Assembly (NCBI RefSeq): GCF_019655055.1
Contig: NZ_BPFA01000011.1
Location: 62,001 to 126,000, forward strand
Origin: Shewanella sp. MBTL60-112-B2
GTDB taxonomy: Bacteria; Pseudomonadota; Gammaproteobacteria; Enterobacterales; Shewanellaceae
Length of the DNA: 64,000 nucleotides
Direction of reading: 5' to 3'
A model generated the notes under the pieces. The model searched no databases. It was not told the DNA's origin and saw only the letters and a program-made list of their open reading frames with translations. The position numbers and the translations under genes were made by a program. Positions 19,724-29,192 of this stretch are shown here, in pieces; positions within the stretch are counted from its first letter, which is position 1; every line of letters starts with the position of its first letter.

Positions 19724-21013
19724 CTATTTAAATGCGTGAATTAACGCGTTTCGTGGTGTAATACTGTTTGAACAAAATTCACTCAGCTCAACTTTGTAAC
19801 CTCGCTCTTGAAGAAAGCAAACTCTGTCAAGTAATAGCCACTGCTCAAGTAGAGCCCTAAAAAGATGAGCCACCAGATCAACTCGCCGAGTTAAGCGTTG
19901 ACGCTGCTCACCAATTGCCTGATAGGCTTGAAAATCAATATCAGTTGCTAATATTACCCCTTTCGCCTCTGCAGCCCATAAACAAAAATCGCTAAAGCCT
20001 CCATTTAACTGGCTCTGTTTTACTGCAGGGACTGGCAGGTACTCATTACAACCACGCACCTTACGTTGCAGCGCGTCAAAACCTAAACGCCAAGCCATCT
20101 CCTGTAATCTGTAGCCTTTATGTTTATCGTTGGCGATAACACTTTGCTGTAGAGGAAGCTGCAAGTCGGCACGGTTCAATGTTAGTGCACTACTTTTAGC
20201 GACTCTAGAGAGCGGTTGGTACTGCTTCGCTTGAATTAAATGGTAACAACAAGGAGAGATCACTAACTGCTTAGTCCCCGCTTCACTTGCGTGTTGCAGT
20301 AGCTTTACATGTAAATCACCACAAGCATGCAGCGCTACCGCTAGCAGCTCGGTGTGTAATTGCTCACTTTGCCCTGCAAAGGCATCTGCGCAAATAAAAG
20401 TTTGCGGCAACTGCCATTTAGCCGCAAATTGCTCACCAGCTTCACATAGGCTTTGCTGCCACTCAAGGCTGACGACCTCTCTATGATGCGCCTTGGCAAT
20501 CAAACGCCCCAAATGCCCCTTTCCTGCGCACCACTCCAGTACCGGAGTATTTTCATAAGGTAGTTTGGCAACAAAGGCATTAATCTGCTGCCACTTACGG
20601 CCTTTAATATGAGCGCTAAAATGTGGTTCATCCTCAGCCTTGAGTAATGATTGTGGATGACTTTCTGTTATTGAATCAGTGATCTCTGCGCCGATGGCAG
20701 ATTGCTCAAATAACGCTAATGGCCACTGCACGCCTTGAGCATTTAAATCTGCAGCCAATGCTGGTAGCAGTGCTCGATTAAGCCTCTGTTGGCATGCATC
20801 GATTGATTCAAGTGAGTCATCACTTAGTTGCCAAACTGCCTCGGCTAAATGAGGAAACGCTTGGCTCCAAGGTAATTGTTGGCATTCAAAGCTCCGACAA
20901 CGCCACAATGCCTGACTGCTAGTTAATAAATCATCGATCTGTCTAAGCTGTGCAGCAGCATTAAGCATATTGTTCATATCAAAATTTGGAGTTTGCTCGG
21001 CAGTTTTTTTCAT
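19724..21013 (-). CDS. SAM-dependent methyltransferase, METTL25/RRNAD1-like
   Basis: 429 residues. The SAM-binding motif VLEWCAGKGHLGRLIA (about residue 160) is followed by ALHACGDLHVKLL and ISPCCYHL, a combination typical of the Methyltransf_32 group that includes the eukaryotic METTL25 and RRNAD1 proteins. The substrate is unknown; an RNA or protein target is possible. It stands alone between oleA and a predicted lipoprotein gene. The ribosome-binding site is weak. Confidence 0.72.
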   Translation of the reverse strand: MKKTAEQTPNFDMNNMLNAAAQLRQIDDLLTSSQALWRCRSFECQQLPWSQAFPHLAEAVWQLSDDSLESIDACQQRLNRALLPALAADLNAQGVQWPLALFEQSAIGAEITDSITESHPQSLLKAEDEPHFSAHIKGRKWQQINAFVAKLPYENTPVLEWCAGKGHLGRLIAKAHHREVVSLEWQQSLCEAGEQFAAKWQLPQTFICADAFAGQSEQLHTELLAVALHACGDLHVKLLQHASEAGTKQLVISPCCYHLIQAKQYQPLSRVAKSSALTLNRADLQLPLQQSVIANDKHKGYRLQEMAWRLGFDALQRKVRGCNEYLPVPAVKQSQLNGGFSDFCLWAAEAKGVILATDIDFQAYQAIGEQRQRLTRRVDLVAHLFRALLEQWLLLDRVCFLQERGYKVELSEFCSNSITPRNALIHAFK

Positions 21014-21078
21014 CTTTAATAGGCAGTTACAGTTAGTAGGCTGTGATATCGGCTAAAATAGAAGCCACGAAAACAAAA

Positions 21079-21101
21079 CGAGCACCGTCAGTAGGTGCTC
21101 G
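21079..21101 (-). terminator. Terminator of the predicted lipoprotein gene
   Basis: CGAGCACC and GGTGCTCG pair across a seven-base loop and on the minus strand run into TTTTGTTTT. It lies 30 bases after the stop of the gene at 21131-22306. Confidence 0.8.
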
Positions 21102-21130
21102 TCAGTTTAACATGTGAAGGCAATATACCT

Positions 21131-22306
21131 TTAGGCTTTTTGCTCTTGAGTAGCGCTGCTAGCTTGTTTCTTTAGTTGCATGCGTTTACCTAACCAGACA
21201 CCTAGGCCTAGCGGAGCAAAGAAGACCACCACTAAGAAGAGTACAAAGTATAAAATCAGGCTCTTTAGCGTTTTAGTTATCTCTTGAAACACCACTTCAA
21301 CCGTGCGCTGAGATAACTGCTCTAAATCAACAGCGACCGCGGCACGCTCGCGAGCCACCATAGCTTCAAGCGCCATACGCTCATTTTTAACCATAAGCTC
21401 TAATGCCTGACGCTCTACCGACAGTTGATTAAGCTTATCGTCCGTTGTCGCACTCAACTCTGCTAGTAGAGGCGTCAATTCTGTACGCATATCGACAGCT
21501 AAGCTCTGCATCATCTCAGGGCTTTGCGCCATTAATTGCTGAAACTTAGCCGAAGTATCACTGATGCTCATTAAGGTTCGCTGAATTTCATCGGCATTAA
21601 TATTTGAATGCAAGGCATAAAGCTCAGCCTTCCAACCCAAAATCTTAGGCATCTGCTCGGCTATCATCGCCATTCTGTCCGAGATGTCACTCATCACTTC
21701 CGGCACAGTACCAAAAGTAGTGATGGCATCAAACTCGCTGATTTGATGGAATTCCAACCAATCGGTAAACGCCGACTCACGGGCAAATGCCATATCTTTA
21801 ATAGGATGGCTGGCAACATATTGCTGTACAAATTCTTGGTTCTTTTTAAAGTTGGCGGTGCCAAACTTCTTAATAGTACGCTCGAATTGATCGCGTAATT
21901 TAATACTCGCGTCTACAGCAACTTGCTGCTGTTCTGCAAACAGATTTTTGCCTGCTCCACTTTCAAAGAACTGTAACATCTGCTCGGTAAAAACCCAGGT
22001 ATCGACCATAGCTGCAGTTGGCGAGGCTTGGAAAATCGTATGCTGCAGATTTTGCTCGGCATTAATTTTCCACATCAAGGTATTAGACTGGATAGGAATA
22101 CTGTCGGTATTGCGTTCGATAAGATCCGCAGCACTCTCAACCTGACTATAAAAAACGGTACTGAAATCGCGGCTAAACACCCGCATGTTAAGCTGATCTT
22201 TTGGCAGAGGTTCAATACCACTTTCCAACTTAATTTCTAACAGTGAACAAGCGCTCGTTAGTGTTGCCACAACAGCTAACAAACAAAAGCGAAACATCGC
22301 CTTCAT
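21131..22306 (-). CDS. Predicted lipoprotein with coiled coil and C-terminal membrane helix, function unknown
   Basis: 391 residues from the ATG at 22306, fixed by a strong GGAGG four bases upstream; a longer frame opens 69 bases earlier. The N-terminus has a short signal ending LTSAC followed by Ser, a lipobox that is acceptable though with Thr at position -3. About 330 residues of helical, partly coiled-coil sequence follow (for example RQALELMVKNERMALEAMV). A strong membrane helix (around LILYFVLFLVVVFF) and a basic tail end the protein. If lipidated, both ends are membrane-attached. No family name recognised; it is a single gene. Confidence 0.7.
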   Translation of the reverse strand: MKAMFRFCLLAVVATLTSACSLLEIKLESGIEPLPKDQLNMRVFSRDFSTVFYSQVESAADLIERNTDSIPIQSNTLMWKINAEQNLQHTIFQASPTAAMVDTWVFTEQMLQFFESGAGKNLFAEQQQVAVDASIKLRDQFERTIKKFGTANFKKNQEFVQQYVASHPIKDMAFARESAFTDWLEFHQISEFDAITTFGTVPEVMSDISDRMAMIAEQMPKILGWKAELYALHSNINADEIQRTLMSISDTSAKFQQLMAQSPEMMQSLAVDMRTELTPLLAELSATTDDKLNQLSVERQALELMVKNERMALEAMVARERAAVAVDLEQLSQRTVEVVFQEITKTLKSLILYFVLFLVVVFFAPLGLGVWLGKRMQLKKQASSATQEQKA

Positions 22307-22534
22307 AACTCCTCCAAAAATCACACAATTCATTGAATATTTTGGTAAAATATACCTAAGAAATAATTCTAACACTGCATATCTACAATACCTATCGCTA
22401 TGTCTACTATCGCTTATTAACAGCTTTGATAAATAGGGTTCTCTGCCCGCTTTAAACTATTTTCACTTGTAAGCTAATTCTAGCTAACTTAAAATCTGCC
22501 GCAAATTCGAACAACAAATCTGATACCTTACTTT

Positions 22535-22786
22535 ATGAAGCAATCACCTTGTGTAGCCCAATGTGGCCTAAATGATGAAGATTATTGTATGGGTTGCTAT
22601 CGTCATATCGATGAGATTGTCGGTTGGGGAAGTGCTAGCGATGAGCGAAAATCTCAAATCTGGCAAAGTCTAACTGAGCGAAAAGCCTTGATGCAAGGTG
22701 GGCAAAATAGCGCTATTTTGAGCAGAGCTAAATGGCTAGAAGCAGAGCAAAGATTAAAGCCAGCTAAGCCAGACGAGAGCCTGTAG
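22535..22786 (+). CDS. DUF1289-family small cysteine-rich protein
   Basis: 83 residues. The N-terminal pattern SPCVAQCGLNDEDYCMGCYR with four Cys followed by a short helix rich in Trp (IVGW, QIWQSL) is typical of the DUF1289 family, which is thought to bind a metal or Fe-S centre; its role is not established. It is convergent with yajD and shares the hairpin at 22797-22813. Confidence 0.8.
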   Translation: MKQSPCVAQCGLNDEDYCMGCYRHIDEIVGWGSASDERKSQIWQSLTERKALMQGGQNSAILSRAKWLEAEQRLKPAKPDESL

Positions 22787-22796
22787 AAAACAAAAA

Positions 22797-22813
22797 AGCC
22801 GCTATAAGCGGCT
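22797..22813. terminator. Bidirectional terminator between DUF1289 gene and yajD
   Basis: AGCCGC and GCGGCT pair across a five-base loop, with T-rich flanks on both strands. It lies between convergent genes. Confidence 0.75.
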
Positions 22814-22849
22814 CTTTTATAAGTTACTTTTGATAAAAAGCTGTCGCGA

Positions 22850-23224
22850 CTACTTTTTCAGCATACTCTTTAAATCCGCAAACGGATTATAAGTCGCTGC
22901 TTCCACTTTAGTTTCAGTGGTTGAGCCATATTGAATCAACTCTTCAAACTTTGAGTGTTCGTTGTCATGGCAGTAAAGACATAACAGCTCCCAGTTAGAG
23001 CCATCTGATGGGTTATTATCGTGATTATGATCGCGATGATGTACCGTCAACTCTCTTAGGTTGGCATTGTTAAATTCTCGAGTACAACGACCACAAACCC
23101 ATGGATAGAGTTTAAGCGCCTGTTCACGATAACCGACTTCACGCTTTGCTTTATATTCTCTAGCCTCAGCCAATACTCTATCTAACTTACTTTGCCCTTG
23201 ATTGGTCGACATGCTCTTTCTCAT
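22850..23224 (-). CDS. yajD: YajD-like HNH nuclease family protein
   Basis: 124 residues. It closely follows the E. coli YajD pattern as remembered: GYREQALKLYPWVCGRC, then LRELTVHHRDHNHDNNP, then SNWELLCLYCHDNEHSK, and the C-terminal NPFADLKSML. Paired Cys motifs CGRC and CLYC would hold zinc around the HNH core. Cellular function is unknown. The ATG at 23224 and one at 23212 are both possible starts; neither has a strong ribosome-binding site. Confidence 0.85.
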   Translation of the reverse strand: MRKSMSTNQGQSKLDRVLAEAREYKAKREVGYREQALKLYPWVCGRCTREFNNANLRELTVHHRDHNHDNNPSDGSNWELLCLYCHDNEHSKFEELIQYGSTTETKVEAATYNPFADLKSMLKK

Positions 23225-23314
23225 TTAAAGTTTGTTACCTAGAGCCAATTGTATCACTGACTCTAGGGAAGTTTCACTGCAAATTACTGACTAACGTTTT
23301 ACCAATAATGGCGA

Positions 23315-25300
23315 CTAAGCGTTAGTTTCACTGCTTAGATACTCTGAACTTGATAGGTGTAAGTAATGTAAGTATTTCTCATACTGAGTCACCACATCCG
23401 CCAAGATCTGTTCTTGAGTAAAGCCCATCACGTCATAGTGCTGACCGCCGTGCTCTAAGAACACTTCTACACGGTAGTAGAAGTTATCACCATCATCATT
23501 ACTAACATCACTGTCTAACGGATTCGAAATGGTATAAGCACGAATACGTAGGCCGTAAACAAAGTCATTATGCTCTTCACTATGGACCACGAAACGCACA
23601 CGATTGTCGAAGTTTAAGATCTCTGCCGAAATCGAGCGACTTAGGAAGCTTTCACATACTTTTGATAATGCTGGTTGTGCGACATCATCTAAGAAGTCTT
23701 GGGCTTCTTGCTGACTTGGGTGAGACAGCAAGACATCGATATGTGATTCCCAACTTACATTGGTTTTAGTGAACTGCACGCTAGTATTATGAGACTGAAC
23801 GCTGTTGATCTTAAGCCAGTCATCTTTAAGCGCTTTGTACAGACCAAAACACATCAATAACATCACGATTAAGAAAGGTAGCGCACTGGCAATAGCTGCG
23901 GTTTGTAGGGCTTGTAAGCCACCAGCTAACAATAGCACCGATGCCACCACACCTTGCATTAAGGCCCAAAAAATACGCTGCCATACAGGCGCGTTATGAT
24001 CGCCACCCGATGTCAGGTTATCAATAACCAATGAGCCTGAGTCTGATGATGTCACGAAGAAAGTAACAACTAGACACAGTGCAATCGTCGACAGCAAGGT
24101 TGAGAACGGTAAATGCTCAAAAAATACGAACAGAGCAACCGATACATCAGATGATACTGCGTCAGACAGATAGGTTCCGCCATTTGAAATCACATCAATC
24201 GCGCTATTACCAAAGCCTGTCATCCACAGGAAGGTCAGCGCAGACGGTACAAACAATACACCCACTAAAAATTCACGAATGGTACGTCCGCGAGAAACAC
24301 GAGCAATAAAAGTACCGACAAATGGAGACCATGAGATCCACCAGCCCCAGTAAAGTAACGTCCAACCACCAATCCAGTCATTCTTCTGCTCGTAAGCATA
24401 TAAGTTAAATGTCTTACCGACGATATCACTTAAGTACGCACCGGTGTTTTGAACAAATGCTTGCAAAAGTTCAACCGTTGGACCAAATACAAGCACAAAC
24501 AATAACAGCAGTACTGCTAGCAGCAGGTTTAATTCACTTAAGCGCTTTACGCCTTTGTCTAGACCTGAGAATACCGATACGGTAGCAATTAGACACACGC
24601 CGATGATCAAACCGACTTGAACAGTCGTGCTAACAGGCACACCTAAAAGATAGTTAAGTCCGGAGTTAAGCTGTAGTACACCAAAGCCTAATGAGGTAGC
24701 GACACCGAACATGGTACCAAGTACCGCAAAGGTATCGACAGCATGACCAATTGGGCCATAAATTTTGTCACCAATTAACGGATACAAGGCACTTCTTGGC
24801 AGCAAAGGTAACTTATGACGATATGAGAAATATGCCAAACTTAATGCCACTACCGCATAAATAGCCCATGCATGAACTCCCCAGTGAAAGAAGGTGATCT
24901 TCATGGCATCTTTTGCCGCTTGAATCGTTAATGGGTCCGCATCAGGCGGTGACATGTAGTGCATCACAGGCTCTGCCACACCGAAGAACATCAAGCCTAT
25001 CCCCATGCCTGCTGAAAACAGCATTGCAATCCAGCTCTTATAGGTGTAGTCAGGCTCAGCGTGATCAGGGCCTAGTTTGATGTCACCAAAACGGCTAACC
25101 ATCACGAAAATGATAAAGATAAGAAATACCGCTACGCCCAAAATGTATAGCCAACCAGCTTTAAGCTCGAACCATGATTGGGCTGTTTTAAATACATCTT
25201 GTGACTGAGTGGGCCAAATGGCGCAAACTGCGACCATTAAAGTTATTAAAATGACTGAAGAGAAAAAAACAGGTGGATTAATACTCGATTTTATCGACAT
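23315..25300 (-). CDS. BCCT-family betaine/choline/carnitine transporter
   Basis: 661 residues from the ATG at 25300; a GTG lies 27 bases upstream in frame. Twelve membrane helices are expected. The BCCT signature around WGWWISWSPFVGTFIARVSRG and the glycine-rich helix SAGMGIGLMFFGVAEPV are present. A soluble C-terminal domain of about 140 residues follows the last helix, as in BetT-type transporters that respond to osmolality. It would import choline or glycine betaine for osmoprotection with Na+ or H+. No choline oxidation genes are adjacent. Confidence 0.88.
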   Translation of the reverse strand: MSIKSSINPPVFFSSVILITLMVAVCAIWPTQSQDVFKTAQSWFELKAGWLYILGVAVFLIFIIFVMVSRFGDIKLGPDHAEPDYTYKSWIAMLFSAGMGIGLMFFGVAEPVMHYMSPPDADPLTIQAAKDAMKITFFHWGVHAWAIYAVVALSLAYFSYRHKLPLLPRSALYPLIGDKIYGPIGHAVDTFAVLGTMFGVATSLGFGVLQLNSGLNYLLGVPVSTTVQVGLIIGVCLIATVSVFSGLDKGVKRLSELNLLLAVLLLLFVLVFGPTVELLQAFVQNTGAYLSDIVGKTFNLYAYEQKNDWIGGWTLLYWGWWISWSPFVGTFIARVSRGRTIREFLVGVLFVPSALTFLWMTGFGNSAIDVISNGGTYLSDAVSSDVSVALFVFFEHLPFSTLLSTIALCLVVTFFVTSSDSGSLVIDNLTSGGDHNAPVWQRIFWALMQGVVASVLLLAGGLQALQTAAIASALPFLIVMLLMCFGLYKALKDDWLKINSVQSHNTSVQFTKTNVSWESHIDVLLSHPSQQEAQDFLDDVAQPALSKVCESFLSRSISAEILNFDNRVRFVVHSEEHNDFVYGLRIRAYTISNPLDSDVSNDDGDNFYYRVEVFLEHGGQHYDVMGFTQEQILADVVTQYEKYLHYLHLSSSEYLSSETNA

Positions 25301-25871
25301 ATAGTTACCGCGATTAATGAAGTACACGCACTAATTCTAGCTTTACGTGACAGGGCCGCCAGAGGTTAAAGCGTATTATCTAATATAAAAATACACTGGC
25401 GGGATTATTTTTTGTTGTTAAACCCGTAAGTAATACTCACCTTAGAGATGTTCATAAAACCTAGAGGCTTATCTTTAATATAGATGAGTCTTTTGGTTAA
25501 TTAACATCTAATACCAATCATGGTAAATAATTACCTTATGCCTAGTAACCAAGGTCAACTAGAACATAAGCACTTACTTACCGTGAAAGGCACACAAATC
25601 ACATTGAATAGCTAAACCCTAGAATGCCCTGTTAGAGGGTAGCTCAGCTATTAAATAGAATTTGACGTACGGGTTATAACAACACAATATTTACTTACAC
25701 CATACATTATTTCCCGTGTTAATGATTTCGTCTATAGCGCATAAACATAAAAAGCAGCTTATCGCTGCTTTTTTGTTTAAGTTAAGTCAACATTTAATGG
25801 AAAACGTGAACTCAATCGCATTGCGATTTTTTAACATTTAGATTGGATTGGCAAACAAATGCTCAAAAACC
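25301..25871. other. Intergenic region with bidirectional hairpin and possible small RNA promoter
   Basis: 570 bases without a recognisable gene. They hold the upstream region of the BCCT gene, a TTGACG/CAATAT pair with 17-base spacing on the plus strand (25662-25690), and the terminator at 25751-25771. Confidence 0.4.
25751..25771. terminator. Terminator downstream of phoU
   Basis: AAAGCAGC and GCTGCTTT pair across a five-base loop; T runs follow on the plus strand (six T) and on the minus strand (TTTTTAT counting the stem). It lies about 100 bases after the phoU stop and most simply ends the pst-phoU transcript. Confidence 0.75.
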
Positions 25872-26582
25872 TTAAAGGTTTAAATCTTTTTCCATCTCTT
25901 CATAAGAGATATGGCGCACATCTTTGCCCTTCACATAGTAGATGATGTACTCACAAATGTTCTGACAACGGTCACCCACACGTTCTACTGCACGGGCAGC
26001 CCAAAGTACATCTAACACTTCAGGAATTGAACGCGGATCCGCCATCATGTAAGTCATCAACTGACGAATAATGCCTTCATATTCTTTGTCTAGTTTGCTG
26101 TCTTCTTTGTGCAACTCAAACGCCACATCGGCATCCATACGCGCTAATGCGTCAAGTGTTGAGTGCAAAGTACGGGTAGCATGACGCCCCATGTTTTCGA
26201 TACTGACAAGCAGAGGTTGTTGATTCTTAGAACGCTTATCCATTGCCGCTTTAGCAATCTTCACGCAAGCATCACCAATGCGCTCAAGATCGGTAATGGT
26301 TTTAGAAATGGCTAACACTAGACGCAAATCACTTGCTGCTGGCTGACGCTTAGCGATGATACGGGTACACTCTTCATCAATAGCCACTTCCATGCCATTG
26401 ACCTTGTGGTCACCATCTATCACCTTTTGAGCGAGCTCAGCATCTAGAGCACTTAACGCATCTAATGACTGCTCTAGTTGACGCTCTACTAGGCCTCCCA
26501 TTGCCAGCACTCGATTGCGAATATCATCCAACTCAGCGTTAAACTGACCCGAGATATGTTTGTTTAAATTCATGTTTTCCAT
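25872..26582 (-). CDS. phoU: PhoU phosphate signalling regulator
   Basis: 236 residues, all helical, with two PhoU repeats; metal-binding signature segments include [13 protein letters not shown] and [17 protein letters not shown] [17 protein letters not shown]. PhoU links the Pst transporter to PhoR and represses the Pho regulon when phosphate is plentiful. It is the last gene of the pstC-pstA-pstB-phoU unit, 21 bases after pstB. Confidence 0.95.
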   Translation of the reverse strand: MENMNLNKHISGQFNAELDDIRNRVLAMGGLVERQLEQSLDALSALDAELAQKVIDGDHKVNGMEVAIDEECTRIIAKRQPAASDLRLVLAISKTITDLERIGDACVKIAKAAMDKRSKNQQPLLVSIENMGRHATRTLHSTLDALARMDADVAFELHKEDSKLDKEYEGIIRQLMTYMMADPRSIPEVLDVLWAARAVERVGDRCQNICEYIIYYVKGKDVRHISYEEMEKDLNL

Positions 26583-26603
26583 TGCAGTTATTCCCTATCT
26601 CTA

Positions 26604-27422
26604 TTAACCGTAACGGCCAGTAATATAATCTTCGGTTTTCTTCTGCTTAGGCGTGGTGAATATGGTGTTGGTGTCAGCATATTCAATAAGTTCGCCCATA
26701 TACATAAATGCAGTTTGATCCGATACTCGCGCAGCCTGTTGCATGTTATGCGTCACAATCACTACGGTATATTTAGATTTAAGATCGGTGATCAACTCTT
26801 CAATGGTCAAAGTTGAAATCGGATCCAGCGCCGATGTCGGTTCATCGAGCAATAACACCTCTGGCTCAATGGCAATGGCGCGTGCAATCACAAGACGCTG
26901 CTGCTGACCACCGGACAAACCAAAGGCATTGTCGTGTAATCTGTCTTTAACTTCATCCCAGATTGCAGCACCGCGCAGTGAGCGCTCAGCGGCATCATCA
27001 AGCTCGCGGCGGTTATTCACGCCTTGCAGACGCAAACCGTACACCACATTTTCGTAGATTGACTTAGGGAAAGGATTAGGGCGCTGGAACACCATGCCGA
27101 CATTACGACGAAGCGCTGCCACATCTACCCTTTTATCGTAAATATTCTGTCCGTGTAACATGATCTCACCGCCAATATGGCAGTTATCGACCAGGTCATT
27201 CATACGGTTAATACAGCGAAGTAACGTCGACTTACCACAACCACTTGGGCCGATGAATGCCGTCACCTTTTTCTTAGGGATCTTCATAGACACATCGAAC
27301 AGTGCCTGCTTATCACCATATTTAAGATCTAGGTTACGGATCTCTAGGGCTGTTTGTTCTGCTGTTAAGTTTTCTAGGTCTAGCATATCAGTCTTCATTA
27401 CCGATTGATCTATTGAAATCAT
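26604..27422 (-). CDS. pstB: Phosphate ABC transporter ATP-binding protein PstB
   Basis: 272 residues with Walker [10 protein letters not shown], signature LSGGQQQRL, Walker [12 protein letters not shown] and the His of VTHNMQQA. A 25-residue N-terminal extension precedes the ABC domain. AGGA lies six bases before the ATG. It energises phosphate uptake with PstC and PstA, 31 bases after pstA. Confidence 0.96.
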   Translation of the reverse strand: MISIDQSVMKTDMLDLENLTAEQTALEIRNLDLKYGDKQALFDVSMKIPKKKVTAFIGPSGCGKSTLLRCINRMNDLVDNCHIGGEIMLHGQNIYDKRVDVAALRRNVGMVFQRPNPFPKSIYENVVYGLRLQGVNNRRELDDAAERSLRGAAIWDEVKDRLHDNAFGLSGGQQQRLVIARAIAIEPEVLLLDEPTSALDPISTLTIEELITDLKSKYTVVIVTHNMQQAARVSDQTAFMYMGELIEYADTNTIFTTPKQKKTEDYITGRYG

Positions 27423-27453
27423 GTTCTTTCCTACTGCTTAGGATAATCGTCAA

Positions 27454-29106
27454 TTAGTGCTCAAGCGAACGATATTTTTCGCGTAAGTGGTTTCGTACAC
27501 CGATGGCGGTTAAATTAAGTGCCACAATTACCGAGACCAAAAGGAATGAAGTAGCGTATACCAGTGGACGCGCTGCTTCTACGTTAGGGCTTTGGAATCC
27601 CACATCATAGATATGGAAACCTAAGTGCATAAACTTACGTTCTAGATGCACAAATGGGAAATTCATGTCTATTGGCAGTGTCGGTGCAAGCTTTACCACA
27701 CCCACCAACATCAAAGGTGCGACCTCACCTGCTGCACGGGCAACAGCCAGAATCAAACCTGTCATAATGGCAGGACTTGCCATTGGGATAATAATGCGCC
27801 ACAGAGTTTCAGCCTTTGTCGCGCCGAGTGCCAAGCTACCTTGACGTACTGAACTTGGAATACGACTCAAGCCTTCCTCTGTCGATACAATCACCACAGG
27901 CAAGGTTAAAATAGCCAAGGTCAATGCTGACCAGATCACCCCTGGTGAACCAAATGTCGGAGCGGGCAGCGCTTCAGGGTAGAACAACTGATCTAATGTG
28001 CCACCAAACATATATACGAAGAAGCCGAGGCCAAAGACACCGTACACAATTGATGGTACGCCGGCTAAATTAATCACCGCGATGCGAACCATCTTAGTAA
28101 TTGGGCCTTTTTTAGCATATTCATGTAAGTAGATAGCTGCGATAACCCCGAACGGCGTCACGATTACAGCCATCAGCATCACCATAAACACTGTGCCGAA
28201 AATCGCAGGGAAAACACCACCTTCGGTGTTTGCTTCACGTGGGTCATCACTAACAAACTTACCCACACCAATAAACCAGTGGCCAATTCTACCCATTAGC
28301 CCCAATCGGTTGGCGTAAGTCACATCTAAGATAGTGTCTAATTTGAGTGTCACTTCTTCGCCGCGCATATCGCGAATAACCACAGAATCTCTGCCAGCTT
28401 CAGTCTTAAGTGCAAAGAACTCCTTCTCTACAATAAGATATTCGGCGTTGAGCTTGGCACGCGCAGCTTCAATTTCCGCTTTGCGTGTCTCTGTTAATGC
28501 GTTATCCAGCTCATAGCGACGTGACTTTAAACGTAGATTCTCAAGATCATAGTTAATCGAGCCAATCGATCCTTTTTGAATATCGAGTGCTTCATCGTTA
28601 AGCTCAACGGCGCGATCGATGTGAGATTGGAAATCAGCCTCGATATCTTGTGACGTTAATCGCTTGCCATCTTCGATAATCGCCACAGGGAAACCATAAA
28701 AGTCACCATTTTTACTGCGCTCGATAACTGCAATGTTTTCAGGCTGTGAGCGAGAGATAATATCTGTTGCCAAAATCCAACGGAAATCCAGTCCCACGAA
28801 CTCACGGTTACCAGTCTTAACCAAATAACGGGTCACGGTATCACCGACTTCGGTCTCGAACTTATGTCCCGCAGCAAGTAAGCGCTCTGTTGGCACTTCT
28901 TCTTTATCGTAGACTTCACCAATAAGCGTATAACGCTCACCTTGTTGGTTCTTCATCTCCCACTGATAAATGTCTGCAGGCCAGAAGTAACTCAGACCAC
29001 GCCAGGCAATTAGCAGCAAAAGCCCAAGTACCGCAATCAAACACACGCTTACTGCGCCACTGGTCATCCAAATCCAAGGAGAACCTGATTTAAACCACTT
29101 ACCCAT
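27454..29106 (-). CDS. pstA: Phosphate ABC transporter permease PstA with large periplasmic domain
   Basis: 550 residues, nearly twice the length of E. coli PstA. After the first membrane helix (about 15-37) there is an extracytoplasmic region of about 230 residues, including a helical coiled-coil stretch (LENLRLKSRRYELDNALTE), matching the DUF3333-type N-terminal extension known in this branch. The C-terminal half is the BPD permease domain with six helices and EAA-loop segment VRQGSLALGATKAETLWRI. AGAGG precedes the start. Confidence 0.92.
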   Translation of the reverse strand: MGKWFKSGSPWIWMTSGAVSVCLIAVLGLLLLIAWRGLSYFWPADIYQWEMKNQQGERYTLIGEVYDKEEVPTERLLAAGHKFETEVGDTVTRYLVKTGNREFVGLDFRWILATDIISRSQPENIAVIERSKNGDFYGFPVAIIEDGKRLTSQDIEADFQSHIDRAVELNDEALDIQKGSIGSINYDLENLRLKSRRYELDNALTETRKAEIEAARAKLNAEYLIVEKEFFALKTEAGRDSVVIRDMRGEEVTLKLDTILDVTYANRLGLMGRIGHWFIGVGKFVSDDPREANTEGGVFPAIFGTVFMVMLMAVIVTPFGVIAAIYLHEYAKKGPITKMVRIAVINLAGVPSIVYGVFGLGFFVYMFGGTLDQLFYPEALPAPTFGSPGVIWSALTLAILTLPVVIVSTEEGLSRIPSSVRQGSLALGATKAETLWRIIIPMASPAIMTGLILAVARAAGEVAPLMLVGVVKLAPTLPIDMNFPFVHLERKFMHLGFHIYDVGFQSPNVEAARPLVYATSFLLVSVIVALNLTAIGVRNHLREKYRSLEH

Positions 29107-29192
29107 TAGCTAAACCTCTTAAGGCTACTGCCGAAATAGCATTTAGTGAAATTGTATTAAACATCATTTTCTTATCATCCATAACAATGGGT

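Noticed and set aside
23238..23267. Perfect seven-bp inverted repeat CCTAGAG/CTCTAGG upstream of yajD
   Set aside because: The loop of 16 bases and lack of a T tract make it a poor terminator, and no regulator site of this form is known to me; could be chance.
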